NCBI GenBank assembly: GCA_963674575.2
Contig: CAXXQT010000006.1
Coordinates: 186,001 to 250,000 of the forward strand
From: JAAYAY01 sp963674575
GTDB taxonomy: Bacteria > Planctomycetota > Planctomycetia > Pirellulales > Thermoguttaceae
DNA length: 64,000 bases
Direction of reading: 5' to 3'
Shown: positions 18,525-26,829 of the stretch, piece by piece
Layout: each line of letters begins with the position of its first letter
Position numbering within the stretch: position 1 is the stretch's first letter
Position numbers and translations under genes: made by a program
Notes under the pieces: model-generated
What the model saw: the letters and a program-made list of their open reading frames with translations, nothing else
Told to the model about the DNA's origin: nothing
The model's database searches: none

Positions 18525-18535
18525 CACGGATTGGT

Positions 18536-18623
18536 CATGGGTGGCACGCTCAGAGCCCGAGCGATGGGCGTGGAAGGCCAGATCACCACGCCCATCGCTC
18601 GCGCTCTGAGCGTGCCACCCATG
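18536..18623. repeat. Family A palindromic repeat, complete copy 1
   Basis: An 88-bp near-perfect palindrome: the left arm begins CATGGGTGGCACGCTCAGAG and ends GAGCGATGGGCGTGG; the right arm begins CCACGCCCATCGCTC and ends CGTGCCACCCATG. The centre is about 15 bp. It lies 11 bp after the M48 stop. Confidence 0.92.
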
Positions 18624-18836
18624 ATGCAGTACCTTGGAGCGAGGTACCGGCAACTTGTTGGCCTGCAACACGCTATGGGCGGCCGTTGACTCTTCATGAA
18701 TAGTCTGTCCTAAGGCACGCAGGGCGTGGGGAAGTTGGTTGGGGCGTCGCGTATTGGTCTTGAGCCGACAGGCCCATGCCGTCTATCCTTCGCGCCCGCT
18801 TCTCCCTGTGGTTATGTCCCTCCGAGGAGTGGGTAT

Positions 18837-18920
18837 CGGGTGGCACGCTCAGAGCGAAGCGATGGGCGTGGTGATTTGACGGTCCACGCCCATTGCTTTG
18901 CTCTGGGACGTGCCACCCGG
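18837..18920. repeat. Family A palindromic repeat, complete copy 2
   Basis: An 84-bp palindrome with arms CGGGTGGCACGCTCAGAGCG and CTCTGGGACGTGCCACCCG and centre GTGATTTGACGGT. It is about 300 bp from copy 1. Confidence 0.9.
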
Positions 18921-19163
18921 TGAATGATCCGTGTGTAAGCGGTCGTGGGATCCCGCGGAGAAGTATGGCAAGGCTCTCTAAAGCTCCCAAATTGAGTTTT
19001 TGGCAGGCCTTATATGGTTTTTGCCGTTGCCCTAACCGGCAAACTTTGGGTAATGCTCAAGATCCGAAAAGTCAGTGCCGATAACGCCTATCAATCCATC
19101 ACCCCCCCGGCACCCCCTGCGCATGGATGCGCGTTGGGGCATCAACGCAAGAAGGAACGTGCG

Positions 19164-20519
19164 ATGAGTGATTACGAACGGTTCGAAGGAGTGCAAGGCG
19201 ATCCCTGGTCGACAGACCCGGTCGGCGACTACTCGCGTCAACCAAGGGAGTCGGAATCGGAGCCCTCGCGAGACGATTCGCAGGTTCTGGCGAGGATGCC
19301 GAATGTTGGCGATGACGCTTCGGGCGATCAATACCGCCAATATGGTCACTCCAGCAGCCACTCGCGGCGACGGCGCAGTTCGGCAGCTCGTCCCGGGGTG
19401 CCCGCTCCTGTCTGGGTGGTTGTCGGGATGGGGTTGGTGCTCGTCATTGGAGCTCCCTTCGTGATGTGGAAGAACTCCTCCAGCGAAACGGCATTGGACG
19501 AGCGAGCTTGGGAAGAAATGCCGGCCCCAGATGCCCCTGTCGCCCCGGCATGGTCGGCGGGAGATGTGGACTCTTCATGGCCTTCCAGCCAGGATGCTGC
19601 ACCGGCTGCGATGGTCACGGCCGAGCCGACAACTCCCTCCAACTGGGACAATGCCACGGATCTGACTGGAGCCCCGGTGAACGCTCCCTATGCCTACAAT
19701 GCGGGCGACACGGCCTCGCCGGCCCCCGGTGACTTCAGCGGGACGTACGGGGAGGCGAGCCCGGCTCCCTATCCGTCCGCCAATCCACCGATCGTGCAGA
19801 CTCCGGGCAACTCTTGGAATTCGAATGTCTCTCCGAGCTACCCGGACGCTTCGTCGGGATCGCAGCCTGGTTATCCGGTAACGGCTGGCGTTCCGGCCAA
19901 CGCGTGGCAAGATCGCGTCTCGTCACCTGCGCAGGCGCCTTCCTACGGAACAAATCAGCCCGCGCCGGCAGTGGCCCCGCAGGAGCCGTTGGGTCCCGCA
20001 TCCTCGATTGCCACGCCTCAGCCTGAGAGCATGACGCCAGGTTACGGCAACTACCCCGCGCTTCAGACGAACCCCTACGTGGGAAATACCTCGCAAGCCG
20101 CCGCTGCCCCTTCGGCCAATTACCAGGCTCCGCTGGGGGCCAACGCTGCTCCGCAGTATCCGAATGCCGCGCCGAATTACGCGGCGGGGACGACCCCTTC
20201 GGCCAGCCTCTATCCTGTCCCCAACTATCCTCAGACCGCCATGTCTCCCCAGACGCCGGTGCCGACGTCGAGCATGCCTGCCGTCGGGGGCTCCACGTAT
20301 CCGGCTCAATCACTTGCGCCGACGAATACCTATCAGCCATCGCCTACGACGCCTTATTCTCGGCAGATAACTCCGACAGCCCCCGCCACGCAGCCTTACT
20401 ACGGGACCGGGGTCTCAAGTGGAACTAGCCAGCAAAGTGTGGCTCGGCTGAACGGTACGATTCAGGAACCTGTTGCCAGACAAGCCTACAATGACAGCGC
20501 TCAACCAAGCTATTATTAA
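19164..20519 (+). CDS. Single-pass membrane protein with long Pro/Ser/Ala/Tyr-rich tail
   Basis: 451 residues from ATG 19164 with GAAGGA upstream. An N-terminal acidic cytoplasmic part (MSDYERFEGVQGDPW) is followed by one membrane helix at residues about 79-98 (VWVVVGMGLVLVIGAPFVMW). About 350 residues of low-complexity sequence then follow, rich in Pro, Ala, Ser, Tyr, Asn and Gln, probably disordered and outside the cell membrane. No catalytic motif is recognised. It precedes the CpsD-like and ExeA-like genes on the same strand, so it may belong to an envelope or secretion locus. Confidence 0.75.
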   Translation: MSDYERFEGVQGDPWSTDPVGDYSRQPRESESEPSRDDSQVLARMPNVGDDASGDQYRQYGHSSSHSRRRRSSAARPGVPAPVWVVVGMGLVLVIGAPFVMWKNSSSETALDERAWEEMPAPDAPVAPAWSAGDVDSSWPSSQDAAPAAMVTAEPTTPSNWDNATDLTGAPVNAPYAYNAGDTASPAPGDFSGTYGEASPAPYPSANPPIVQTPGNSWNSNVSPSYPDASSGSQPGYPVTAGVPANAWQDRVSSPAQAPSYGTNQPAPAVAPQEPLGPASSIATPQPESMTPGYGNYPALQTNPYVGNTSQAAAAPSANYQAPLGANAAPQYPNAAPNYAAGTTPSASLYPVPNYPQTAMSPQTPVPTSSMPAVGGSTYPAQSLAPTNTYQPSPTTPYSRQITPTAPATQPYYGTGVSSGTSQQSVARLNGTIQEPVARQAYNDSAQPSYY

Positions 20520-20590
20520 GGCTTATCTGCGTCAGGGCGGCCAGCGGGCCTACCCGGGAGGAAGAGCCGACCGAACCGGAATCCGAGGTC

Positions 20591-21562
20591 GTGTCCTTTC
20601 CCGAGTCCCAGCATGCCGTGCAGCCTGAGCAGAACCTGCCTCGCCCGCCGCACCTGCACGCGGAAGCGAAACGCCCTCCTTCAGTGCCGTTCGATGCCCT
20701 TGGGATCGCGGGGCTGGGGCTTCACGCCGAGTTCGTTGAGGCGATCGCTCGCCCGGCCACGAGCGCGGTTGGGGAAGAAAGCGCGCCGCCCGAGCCCGAA
20801 ACGGCTCGGGCCCAGTGCGAGGCATCCCGGCTCCCCGAGATTGAAGCCAAATCGGTCGCCGCTGCGTTTGAGCCTGTGCTCCGTGTGGACTCCCTTTCGT
20901 GGCCCCGACCGAGCCGGCGTCTTCGACAATTGGCGGACAAGCAGATTGAGCGGTTCGCCGATGCGGTTCAAAGGGTCGCAGCTTCGGGAAAGAAGTTAGT
21001 CGGCGTTGCCAGTGCTTCATGCGGTGAGGGATGCACGACGGTTCTCCTTTCGGTGGCGTTGCGGCTGGTCGAGCTGGAGCAGAAGGTTCTTCTTCTCGAC
21101 GGCGACCTGGAGCATCCGTGTTTGCCGGAACAACTGGCCCTGGCCAACGAAGTGGGATGGCGTGACGTGGTAGGCGGTTCTCTCCGTATCGAGGAGGCCG
21201 TTACCCAGTCCGATACTCAATCGGTCGCACTTCTTCCCTATTCCGGCCAGGTGACTTCCGGCAACGTGCCGGGGCCGTCCACGGAATCGCTGCAAGCCCT
21301 GGTCCATCGAATTCGGGCCCAGTACGACATCGTCCTGGTCGACCTGGGGGCCACGCTTCAGACTGGCGAGCCCAATGGCACGCTGGCCGAGAAGTTGGCG
21401 GAACAGATTGACTCGGTGATTATCGTTCGCCATGTCGAGCTGACCTGTCCCGCCCAACTGGCGGACTTCCGTCGACGCCTGAAGGAACTGGGCGTTGAAG
21501 AGGCCGGCGTCATCGAGAACTTCGTCCACGAGGCCCGCGACGGGTCCGCCCAGAAGACTTGA
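20591..21562 (+). CDS. CpsD/ParA-like P-loop protein with altered Walker A
   Basis: 323 residues from GTG 20591; the start is uncertain because the best Shine-Dalgarno (GGGAGGAAG) is about 30 bp upstream. The first 130 residues are Pro/Glu-rich. The rest follows the BY-kinase/MinD pattern: GVASASCGEGCTTVLLSVAL (Walker A), VLLLDGDLEHP (Walker A') and YDIVLVDLGATL (Walker B). The invariant Walker A lysine (GEGKST/TT) is cysteine at residue 148, so ATP hydrolysis is doubtful. No Tyr-rich tail is present. Relatives act in polysaccharide export or partner an ExeA-like ATPase. Here the ExeA-like gene follows by 94 bp. Confidence 0.8.
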   Translation: MSFPESQHAVQPEQNLPRPPHLHAEAKRPPSVPFDALGIAGLGLHAEFVEAIARPATSAVGEESAPPEPETARAQCEASRLPEIEAKSVAAAFEPVLRVDSLSWPRPSRRLRQLADKQIERFADAVQRVAASGKKLVGVASASCGEGCTTVLLSVALRLVELEQKVLLLDGDLEHPCLPEQLALANEVGWRDVVGGSLRIEEAVTQSDTQSVALLPYSGQVTSGNVPGPSTESLQALVHRIRAQYDIVLVDLGATLQTGEPNGTLAEKLAEQIDSVIIVRHVELTCPAQLADFRRRLKELGVEEAGVIENFVHEARDGSAQKT

Positions 21563-21656
21563 GCGGCCCCGGTCTGACCTACGACTTGGCCTGAAGGGCC
21601 TTTCACTTCCTCCCCTCTTGCCCCGGGGGGGGACCTATGAATCGACAAAGGCAGCC

Positions 21657-22478
21657 ATGTACGAGTCCTTCTGGCAGCTTGACGCAAAACCCTTCGAGGC
21701 GGGTTGCGATCCGAAGTACTTCTTTCCGGGAGAAGTTCACCAGGCCGCCCTGCTGAAGCTCCGCTATGCCATCGAGAATCGACGGGGAGGAGCCGTGCTG
21801 TCGGGGGCCTCCGGTCTGGGTAAGACCCTTCTTGTCCAACTGCTGCGCAGTACGTTGGCGGAGAACATCGATCCGCTGGTGCACGTCGTGTTCCCCCGCA
21901 TGAACGCGGCGGAATTGCTGGCCTACCTGGCCGACGAACTCGTCGGGCCGCCGCTATCCCAAGGGACCCCGGGAATCCACGAGTCCGTGCGCCGCATCCA
22001 AGGATTCTTGGAGAAAAACGTCGAAGCGGGACGCCATGCTGCGATTGTCGTGGACGAGGCCCACGCGATCGGCGATCCCGTCCTTCTCGACACGCTTCGG
22101 ATGCTGTTGAATTTCGAGTTCGCCGGCCATCCCGCGCTCACGTTGTTGCTCGTTGGCCAAACGGGCCTCCTGGACACGATCGAGCGAGCGCCGCAGTTGG
22201 AAGAGCGTCTCGATGTCAAGTGCCTTCTGCGGCCCTTGGGGCGGGCGGAAACGGTTGCCTACGTCGATCACCGTCTTCGCTGTGCGGGCGCCGTCAAGAG
22301 GCTCTTTTCCGACGACGGCCTGGAGACGCTTCAGGAGCTTTCTGCCGGTGTGCCCCGGCGGATCAACCGCCTCTGTGATTTGGCGCTGCTCGTGGGCTAC
22401 GCCGAAGAACTGGACACGATTGGACCCAGCCATCTCCAGTCGGTTCAGCGAGAACTGGTGGGGGTCGTGTCGGAGTGA
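21657..22478 (+). CDS. ExeA/GspA-like AAA ATPase
   Basis: 273 residues from ATG 21657. The N-terminus MYESFWQLDAKPFEAGCDPK is the signature of ExeA-type ATPases. Walker A is GASGLGKTLL, Walker B is AAIVVDEAHAI, and GVPRRINRLCDLALL is the sensor-2 region. This group includes secretion ATPases and the general AAA ATPase of exopolysaccharide/PEP-CTERM-type loci. It lacks the peptidoglycan-binding C-terminus of full ExeA. It should work in the cytoplasm, perhaps with the two preceding products. An intact P-loop here contrasts with the altered one next door. Confidence 0.88.
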   Translation: MYESFWQLDAKPFEAGCDPKYFFPGEVHQAALLKLRYAIENRRGGAVLSGASGLGKTLLVQLLRSTLAENIDPLVHVVFPRMNAAELLAYLADELVGPPLSQGTPGIHESVRRIQGFLEKNVEAGRHAAIVVDEAHAIGDPVLLDTLRMLLNFEFAGHPALTLLLVGQTGLLDTIERAPQLEERLDVKCLLRPLGRAETVAYVDHRLRCAGAVKRLFSDDGLETLQELSAGVPRRINRLCDLALLVGYAEELDTIGPSHLQSVQRELVGVVSE

Positions 22479-22853
22479 AGGCGTGGTCTGCCGGGTACTC
22501 CTTTTTCGAATTTTCCCGCCCCCCCGAGGGACGAGCCGGGGGGGCTTGCGTACGCCCCTTCCTGGAGTCAAGCGACGGCGCTGACGAAAATTCGTCGTCA
22601 ATCCAGGGCCCTGATCGAGACCGGGCCCCCATTTCTCCCGTCTTTTGTGGTTTGCCGACGCCAGCTTGAGTCGGCTCCAAAAGGCGTTATCATGTTAGTT
22701 GGCGATTCACTTGTCTGGCGGGTGAATTGTGGCAGGGAACGGCAGCGGCACTGGATGTTTTTGGGGTTTCCCTCGCTCCGGATTGGAATCGGAATTATTG
22801 TGAGGGGAGCCTAGCGGGCGGCGCGGGTTTCCCTTGGTTAAGGTGTCTGGCAT
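22479..22853. other. Intergenic region without gene
   Basis: 375 bp before the signalling cluster. A G/C hairpin (CCGCCCCCCC ... CCGGGGGGGC, about 22517-22546) lies 40 bp after the ExeA stop but lacks a T-run. It should include the promoter for the response regulator gene; no clear consensus was found. Confidence 0.5.
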
Positions 22854-23792
22854 ATGACAACGGTCCTAGTGGTTGACGATTCGGCGATTGACCGGCGGCT
22901 GGTCGGCGGACTGCTCCGCAAGGCCTCCGACTGGGAGATCGAGTATGCCGCCGACGGAGCCGAGGCGCTCGAAGGGTCCGAGAAGTCCCTTCCCGACTTG
23001 ATCGTCACCGATCTGCACATGCCGCGAATGGACGGTCTCGAACTGGTGCGAGCCATGCGCGAGCGCCATCCGGAGGTGCCGGTCATTTTGATGACTGCTT
23101 ACGGCAGCGAGGCTTTTGCCGTTGAGGCCCTCGAACAGGGGGCGGCAAGTTACGTTCCCAAATCGCAATTGGCCGACAAACTATGCGAAACGGTCCGCGA
23201 GATCCTGGCCCGAGCGAGCGCCCACCGAAGCTACGAGGAACTGCTCAGTCGCCTGAACCGGAGTGAATTCACCTTTTTTGTGGAACTGGGAAACGACGCG
23301 TCCCTGATCGACCCCATGGTCGATCTGGTGCAGCAGACGGTGGCCCGGGCACGGTTGAGCGATTCGAGCGGCCAGTTGCGGATCGGGGTGGCTCTGCGAG
23401 AAGCCTTGTTGAATGCCCTGCTCCACGGGAATCTGGAGATCCCGCTGGAACACATGGACGATGCCCGGGAGCATCTGCTTCGTCAACGGGACTTGCCGAT
23501 CCGGTCAGAAAAACCTGCCCGGAAGGCGTTTGACGACCGACGGATTTTTGTGAACGTTCGCATTTCCACGGAAGAGGCTCGCTTCGTGATCCGCGATGAG
23601 GGCCCCGGGTTCGACGTTTCCGCGGTGCCCAGTTCCTGGGAGCCGGGGGGCTTGGAACAGCAGGGGTCACGCAGTTTGTCGTTGATTCGGGCTTTCATGG
23701 ACGAGGTGATTTACAACGAGGCGGGCAACGAAGTCACCCTCGTTAAACGAAGAGACGAGGCCGAAGCCCCGCCTCAAGGGATTGACGTATGA
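22854..23792 (+). CDS. Response regulator fused to GHKL ATPase (RsbW-like)
   Basis: 312 residues. Residues 1-120 are a receiver domain: VLVVDDSAIDRR, phospho-Asp D53 in VTDLHMPRMDG, MTAYGS and YVPKSQ. Residues about 145-300 form a GHKL ATP-binding domain: the N-box is in RIGVALREALLNALLHGN and the G1 box is VIRDEGPGFDVSAVP. The N-box wording is that of anti-sigma-factor kinases (RsbW/SpoIIAB type). A receiver directly controlling such a kinase is a partner-switching output design. It is followed by PP2C, CheB and a Ser/Thr kinase, so it probably feeds a protein-phosphorylation switch. No sigma factor or STAS antagonist is in the window. Confidence 0.9.
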   Translation: MTTVLVVDDSAIDRRLVGGLLRKASDWEIEYAADGAEALEGSEKSLPDLIVTDLHMPRMDGLELVRAMRERHPEVPVILMTAYGSEAFAVEALEQGAASYVPKSQLADKLCETVREILARASAHRSYEELLSRLNRSEFTFFVELGNDASLIDPMVDLVQQTVARARLSDSSGQLRIGVALREALLNALLHGNLEIPLEHMDDAREHLLRQRDLPIRSEKPARKAFDDRRIFVNVRISTEEARFVIRDEGPGFDVSAVPSSWEPGGLEQQGSRSLSLIRAFMDEVIYNEAGNEVTLVKRRDEAEAPPQGIDV

Positions 23793-23871
23793 GGTGGTTG
23801 TCACCGGCCTGCGGGCGGTGGCAGTGGTGACGGATTCGGATACAGACGAGAAGTACGACCGGCAGTAACTG

Positions 23872-25158
23872 ATGAATCCTCGATATGCCGAGCGCGAATA
23901 CTCTGTGGAGCATGCGGCCTTGAGCGATGTGGGCCTGTGTCGTTCCAACAATCAGGATTCGCTGATCGTGGGCGATGCGGAGGGCGTGGGGGCAGACCAA
24001 GCCCCGGGCCACCTCCTTGTCGTGGCTGATGGAATGGGCGCCCATGCGGCCGGTGAGGTCGCCAGTCGCGTGGCCGCTGAAACGGTCCTCCGTGTCTACC
24101 GTGCCCACTCGAACGGACTTCCGGAGGAAGCTCTCCGGGCGGCCATCCGTGAAGCGAATGCCGAAATCTACCGCCAGGGAGTCGCTTCCGACGAACTGCG
24201 GGGGATGGGAACCACGGTCAGTTCCCTGGTGCTCCTGCCCCGGGAAGCCGTTGTCGGCCATGTGGGGGACAGCCGGATTTACCGTCTCCGGGGAAATGAG
24301 CTGCAACAGCTGACTTTCGACCACAGCCTCGTCTGGGAAATCTGCGCCGCCGAGAATGTGATGGAATCGGAGGTTCCATCCTTCGTCCCTCGGAACATCA
24401 TCACGCGGAGCGTGGGTCCAACGCCCGAGGTCGAAGTGGACCTGGAAGGCCCGTTCTCGCTGCGGACCGGCGACGTCTTTCTCCTTTGCAGCGATGGGTT
24501 ATCCGGCCAGATCGACGACGAGGAAATAGGGACGATACTCGGGTGTTTTGATCCGTCCGAGGCCGTGCAAGTTCTCGTGGACCTTGCCAATCTTCGTGGC
24601 AGCCCCGACAACGTGACGGTTATCGTGGCTCGCGTGAATCGCTGGAAATCCACCGGCAACGTCAGTTCGCAGCGTGCCGACGCTTCCCGCCACTCGTCCT
24701 TAGCCGCCAAGCTCTTCCGACCCGTGCTGACGGCCGCCGGCCTGTATGGGCTCGGCTGGTGGGTCGAACGCTGGATCGAACGACCAGGTCTTGCGATTGT
24801 CGCCGCCCTGGCGGGAGGCCTCATCGCAGCCTTCTGGAGTTTCCGCTCGCGAAAACCCAACTCGACGGCCACCGCGGGGGAACCCATCCGCCAACGACTG
24901 GGAAAAGCGCCGTACACGACGTGCGACTGCAGCCTGAATGAGCAGTCGACTCGCTGCATGGCAAAAGCCGTGCAGGACATTCGCGACGTTGCCATCAATC
25001 GCCTCTGGCAAGTGGACTGGGATCGCTACGAAGGCCTTGTTCAGGACGCGAAGAAGGCTGCCAATGGGGGCCAGTTCGATCGCAGTGTCCGACTCTATGG
25101 CGAAGTGATCCGCTTCTTCGTCACCCAGTTCCGCAATACCCTCGAGAGCGGAGAATAG
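23872..25158 (+). CDS. PP2C-type Ser/Thr phosphatase, membrane-anchored
   Basis: 428 residues. The PP2C domain (about 10-245) has DVGLCRSNNQDSL, VVADGMGAHAAGEVASRVA, GTTVSSLVLLPREAVVGHVG followed by DSRIYRL, CSDGLSGQ and GSPDNVTVIVARV, so all metal-binding aspartates are present. Residues about 283-320 are hydrophobic and probably span or anchor in the membrane (LTAAGLYGLGWWVE, then LAIVAALAGGLIAAFWSF). A C-terminal soluble part of about 110 residues follows. It should oppose the Ser/Thr kinase encoded 1.7 kb downstream or dephosphorylate a partner-switching protein of the preceding GHKL kinase. Confidence 0.93.
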   Translation: MNPRYAEREYSVEHAALSDVGLCRSNNQDSLIVGDAEGVGADQAPGHLLVVADGMGAHAAGEVASRVAAETVLRVYRAHSNGLPEEALRAAIREANAEIYRQGVASDELRGMGTTVSSLVLLPREAVVGHVGDSRIYRLRGNELQQLTFDHSLVWEICAAENVMESEVPSFVPRNIITRSVGPTPEVEVDLEGPFSLRTGDVFLLCSDGLSGQIDDEEIGTILGCFDPSEAVQVLVDLANLRGSPDNVTVIVARVNRWKSTGNVSSQRADASRHSSLAAKLFRPVLTAAGLYGLGWWVERWIERPGLAIVAALAGGLIAAFWSFRSRKPNSTATAGEPIRQRLGKAPYTTCDCSLNEQSTRCMAKAVQDIRDVAINRLWQVDWDRYEGLVQDAKKAANGGQFDRSVRLYGEVIRFFVTQFRNTLESGE

Positions 25159-25483
25159 GGGCATCGGGGGTTCCGGTTGGAGCAGTTGGTCGGTTTGTAT
25201 TGCCCAGCCACGTTCCCTGGAGGCTCCTGGATACCCGCCCAGCCCTCTCCAAAACGTGATGTGAGCTAGAGTTGCGTGGATAGATTAGTCTTCCGCTCCT
25301 GGCGGTCGGGTCTTTCCTGCAGGCTTGCCGGTTCCTTCACGACCCGAGGGATTCTGGTGGTTTGCTGGTTACGCAGACGTCAGAAGTGGTTGCGGGGCAA
25401 GGGTTCCCACGGGAATGCGTGCAAGCGCGAAACCTCCCGACTTTGGCACTTTTGATGGAATCCACTGACTGAGAGTCTTCGGT
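25159..25483. other. Intergenic region without gene
   Basis: 325 bp between the PP2C and CheB genes. No coding frame, repeat or recognisable regulatory motif was found. Confidence 0.5.
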
Positions 25484-26599
25484 ATGTCTTCCGACAAAAT
25501 TCGTGTTGTCGTCGTCGATGACTCGGCGCTCATGCGTCGAATGATCACGGACTATGTCTCGGAGGCCCCCGACATGGAGGTGGTCGGAACAGCCTCAGAC
25601 GGCACTCGCGCCGTTGACGTTTGCCGGAAATATTCCCCGGACGTGGTCACGCTGGATATCCAGATGCCGCGAATGGACGGGTTGGCCACACTTGACGCCC
25701 TTCTCGAGCAACGTCCCGTCCCGGTGATCATGGTGAGCGCCCTGACCCAGGCCGGCGCCGACGTCACCCTCGATGCGTTGGAACGGGGCGCCCTCGACTA
25801 CGTGGCAAAGCCGGACCGTGGCGCGGGTGTGGAAAAGGCCCTCGGACAGGATCTGATTCGCAAGATTCGCGCGGCCTCGGGGTCTGACGTCCAACGGGTC
25901 CTTCGGATCCGTCGGGATCGAAAACAGCGCCGTGCCCAGAAAAAGGCTACCCAGGCCGTTCCCAGTTCGGTCGTCGAAACCGGCGCCGGTGGACTCGCCG
26001 ACAAGTGCATCGCCATTGGAATATCTACGGGGGGGCCGCCGGCTCTGGCCTCGCTGTTTGAAACGCTCAGGCCTCCCATGCCGCCGATTGTCGTGGTCCA
26101 ACACATGCCTGCCACGTTCACGGCTCCCCTGTCGAGGCGTTTGAATGGGCTGTCCAGGCTTACGATCAAGGAGGCGTCCCAAGGCGACGTCCTTCGCCCC
26201 AATCACGTCTATGTCGCCAACGGCGGAAATCACCTCGAACTGCGAAGGCACGGGAGGTTCGTCAAGACTCACCTCCGCGACGGCGAACCCGTGAGCGGGC
26301 ACAAGCCTTCCGCCGACGTCATGATGCAATGCGCCGCCGAAATCTACGGGCGGGATTGCATGGGAATCATCATGACCGGCATGGGACGGGACGGTTCGAA
26401 CGGTTGCGGTCATATCCGCCGGCGCGGCGGGTTTGTTCTGGGCCAGGACGAAGCGACCTCCGATGTCTACGGCATGAACAAGGTCGCCTTTGTCGAGGGG
26501 AATGTGGACCGCCAATTCAGTCTGAACGAAGCGGCGGCCGTGGTCACTCGGCAAGTAGCCCGTCTCTGGTGCCGCTCCCGCCAAACTGCCGGCGTTTGA
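25484..26599 (+). CDS. cheB: CheB-type protein-glutamate methylesterase, orphan
   Basis: 371 residues. The receiver domain has VVVDDSALMRRM, phospho-acceptor D58 in LDIQMPRMDG, and ALDYVAKPD. The methylesterase domain carries the complete catalytic triad: S181 (IGISTGGPPAL), H207 (VVVQHMPATFT) and D303 (MTGMGRDGSNG). CheB demethylates or deamidates chemoreceptors. No cheA, cheW, cheR or receptor gene is nearby, so it may act with a distant chemosensory array or on a different target. It sits among Ser/Thr phosphorylation genes. The gene symbol reflects family, not proven chemotaxis. Confidence 0.93.
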   Translation: MSSDKIRVVVVDDSALMRRMITDYVSEAPDMEVVGTASDGTRAVDVCRKYSPDVVTLDIQMPRMDGLATLDALLEQRPVPVIMVSALTQAGADVTLDALERGALDYVAKPDRGAGVEKALGQDLIRKIRAASGSDVQRVLRIRRDRKQRRAQKKATQAVPSSVVETGAGGLADKCIAIGISTGGPPALASLFETLRPPMPPIVVVQHMPATFTAPLSRRLNGLSRLTIKEASQGDVLRPNHVYVANGGNHLELRRHGRFVKTHLRDGEPVSGHKPSADVMMQCAAEIYGRDCMGIIMTGMGRDGSNGCGHIRRRGGFVLGQDEATSDVYGMNKVAFVEGNVDRQFSLNEAAAVVTRQVARLWCRSRQTAGV

Positions 26600-26829
26600 G
26601 TGTTCTCAGCCGCGGATTTCATTCCTCCGAACTGTGTCACTCTCCAGAGGGGTGGTCTGCTGGTAACGCTTTTCCCGAAATGGTAAGCTAAGGGAAGAGG
26701 GTGGGCCTTGATATGCAGAGGCTTGGGTTTCGGGGGGCTTTGCTCGTCCCATTTGGCACATTCCGCCGACGTTGATCCGTTGCGGTCCGCTGTCCGTTTC
26801 GCTGTCTTCTCACACGCATCGGGCTTCCT

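Larger units (their letters stand above)
18525..19163. other. Repeat-bearing intergenic region
   Basis: 640 bp after the M48 stop with two complete family A palindromes (listed separately) and no supported gene. The frame leading into the Pro-rich protein from 19014 lacks coding character before ATG 19164. Confidence 0.6.

Noticed and set aside
16812..18671. 619-codon minus-strand open frame
   Set aside because: Antisense to the M48 protease with a complete HEFSH site; it also runs into a palindromic repeat.
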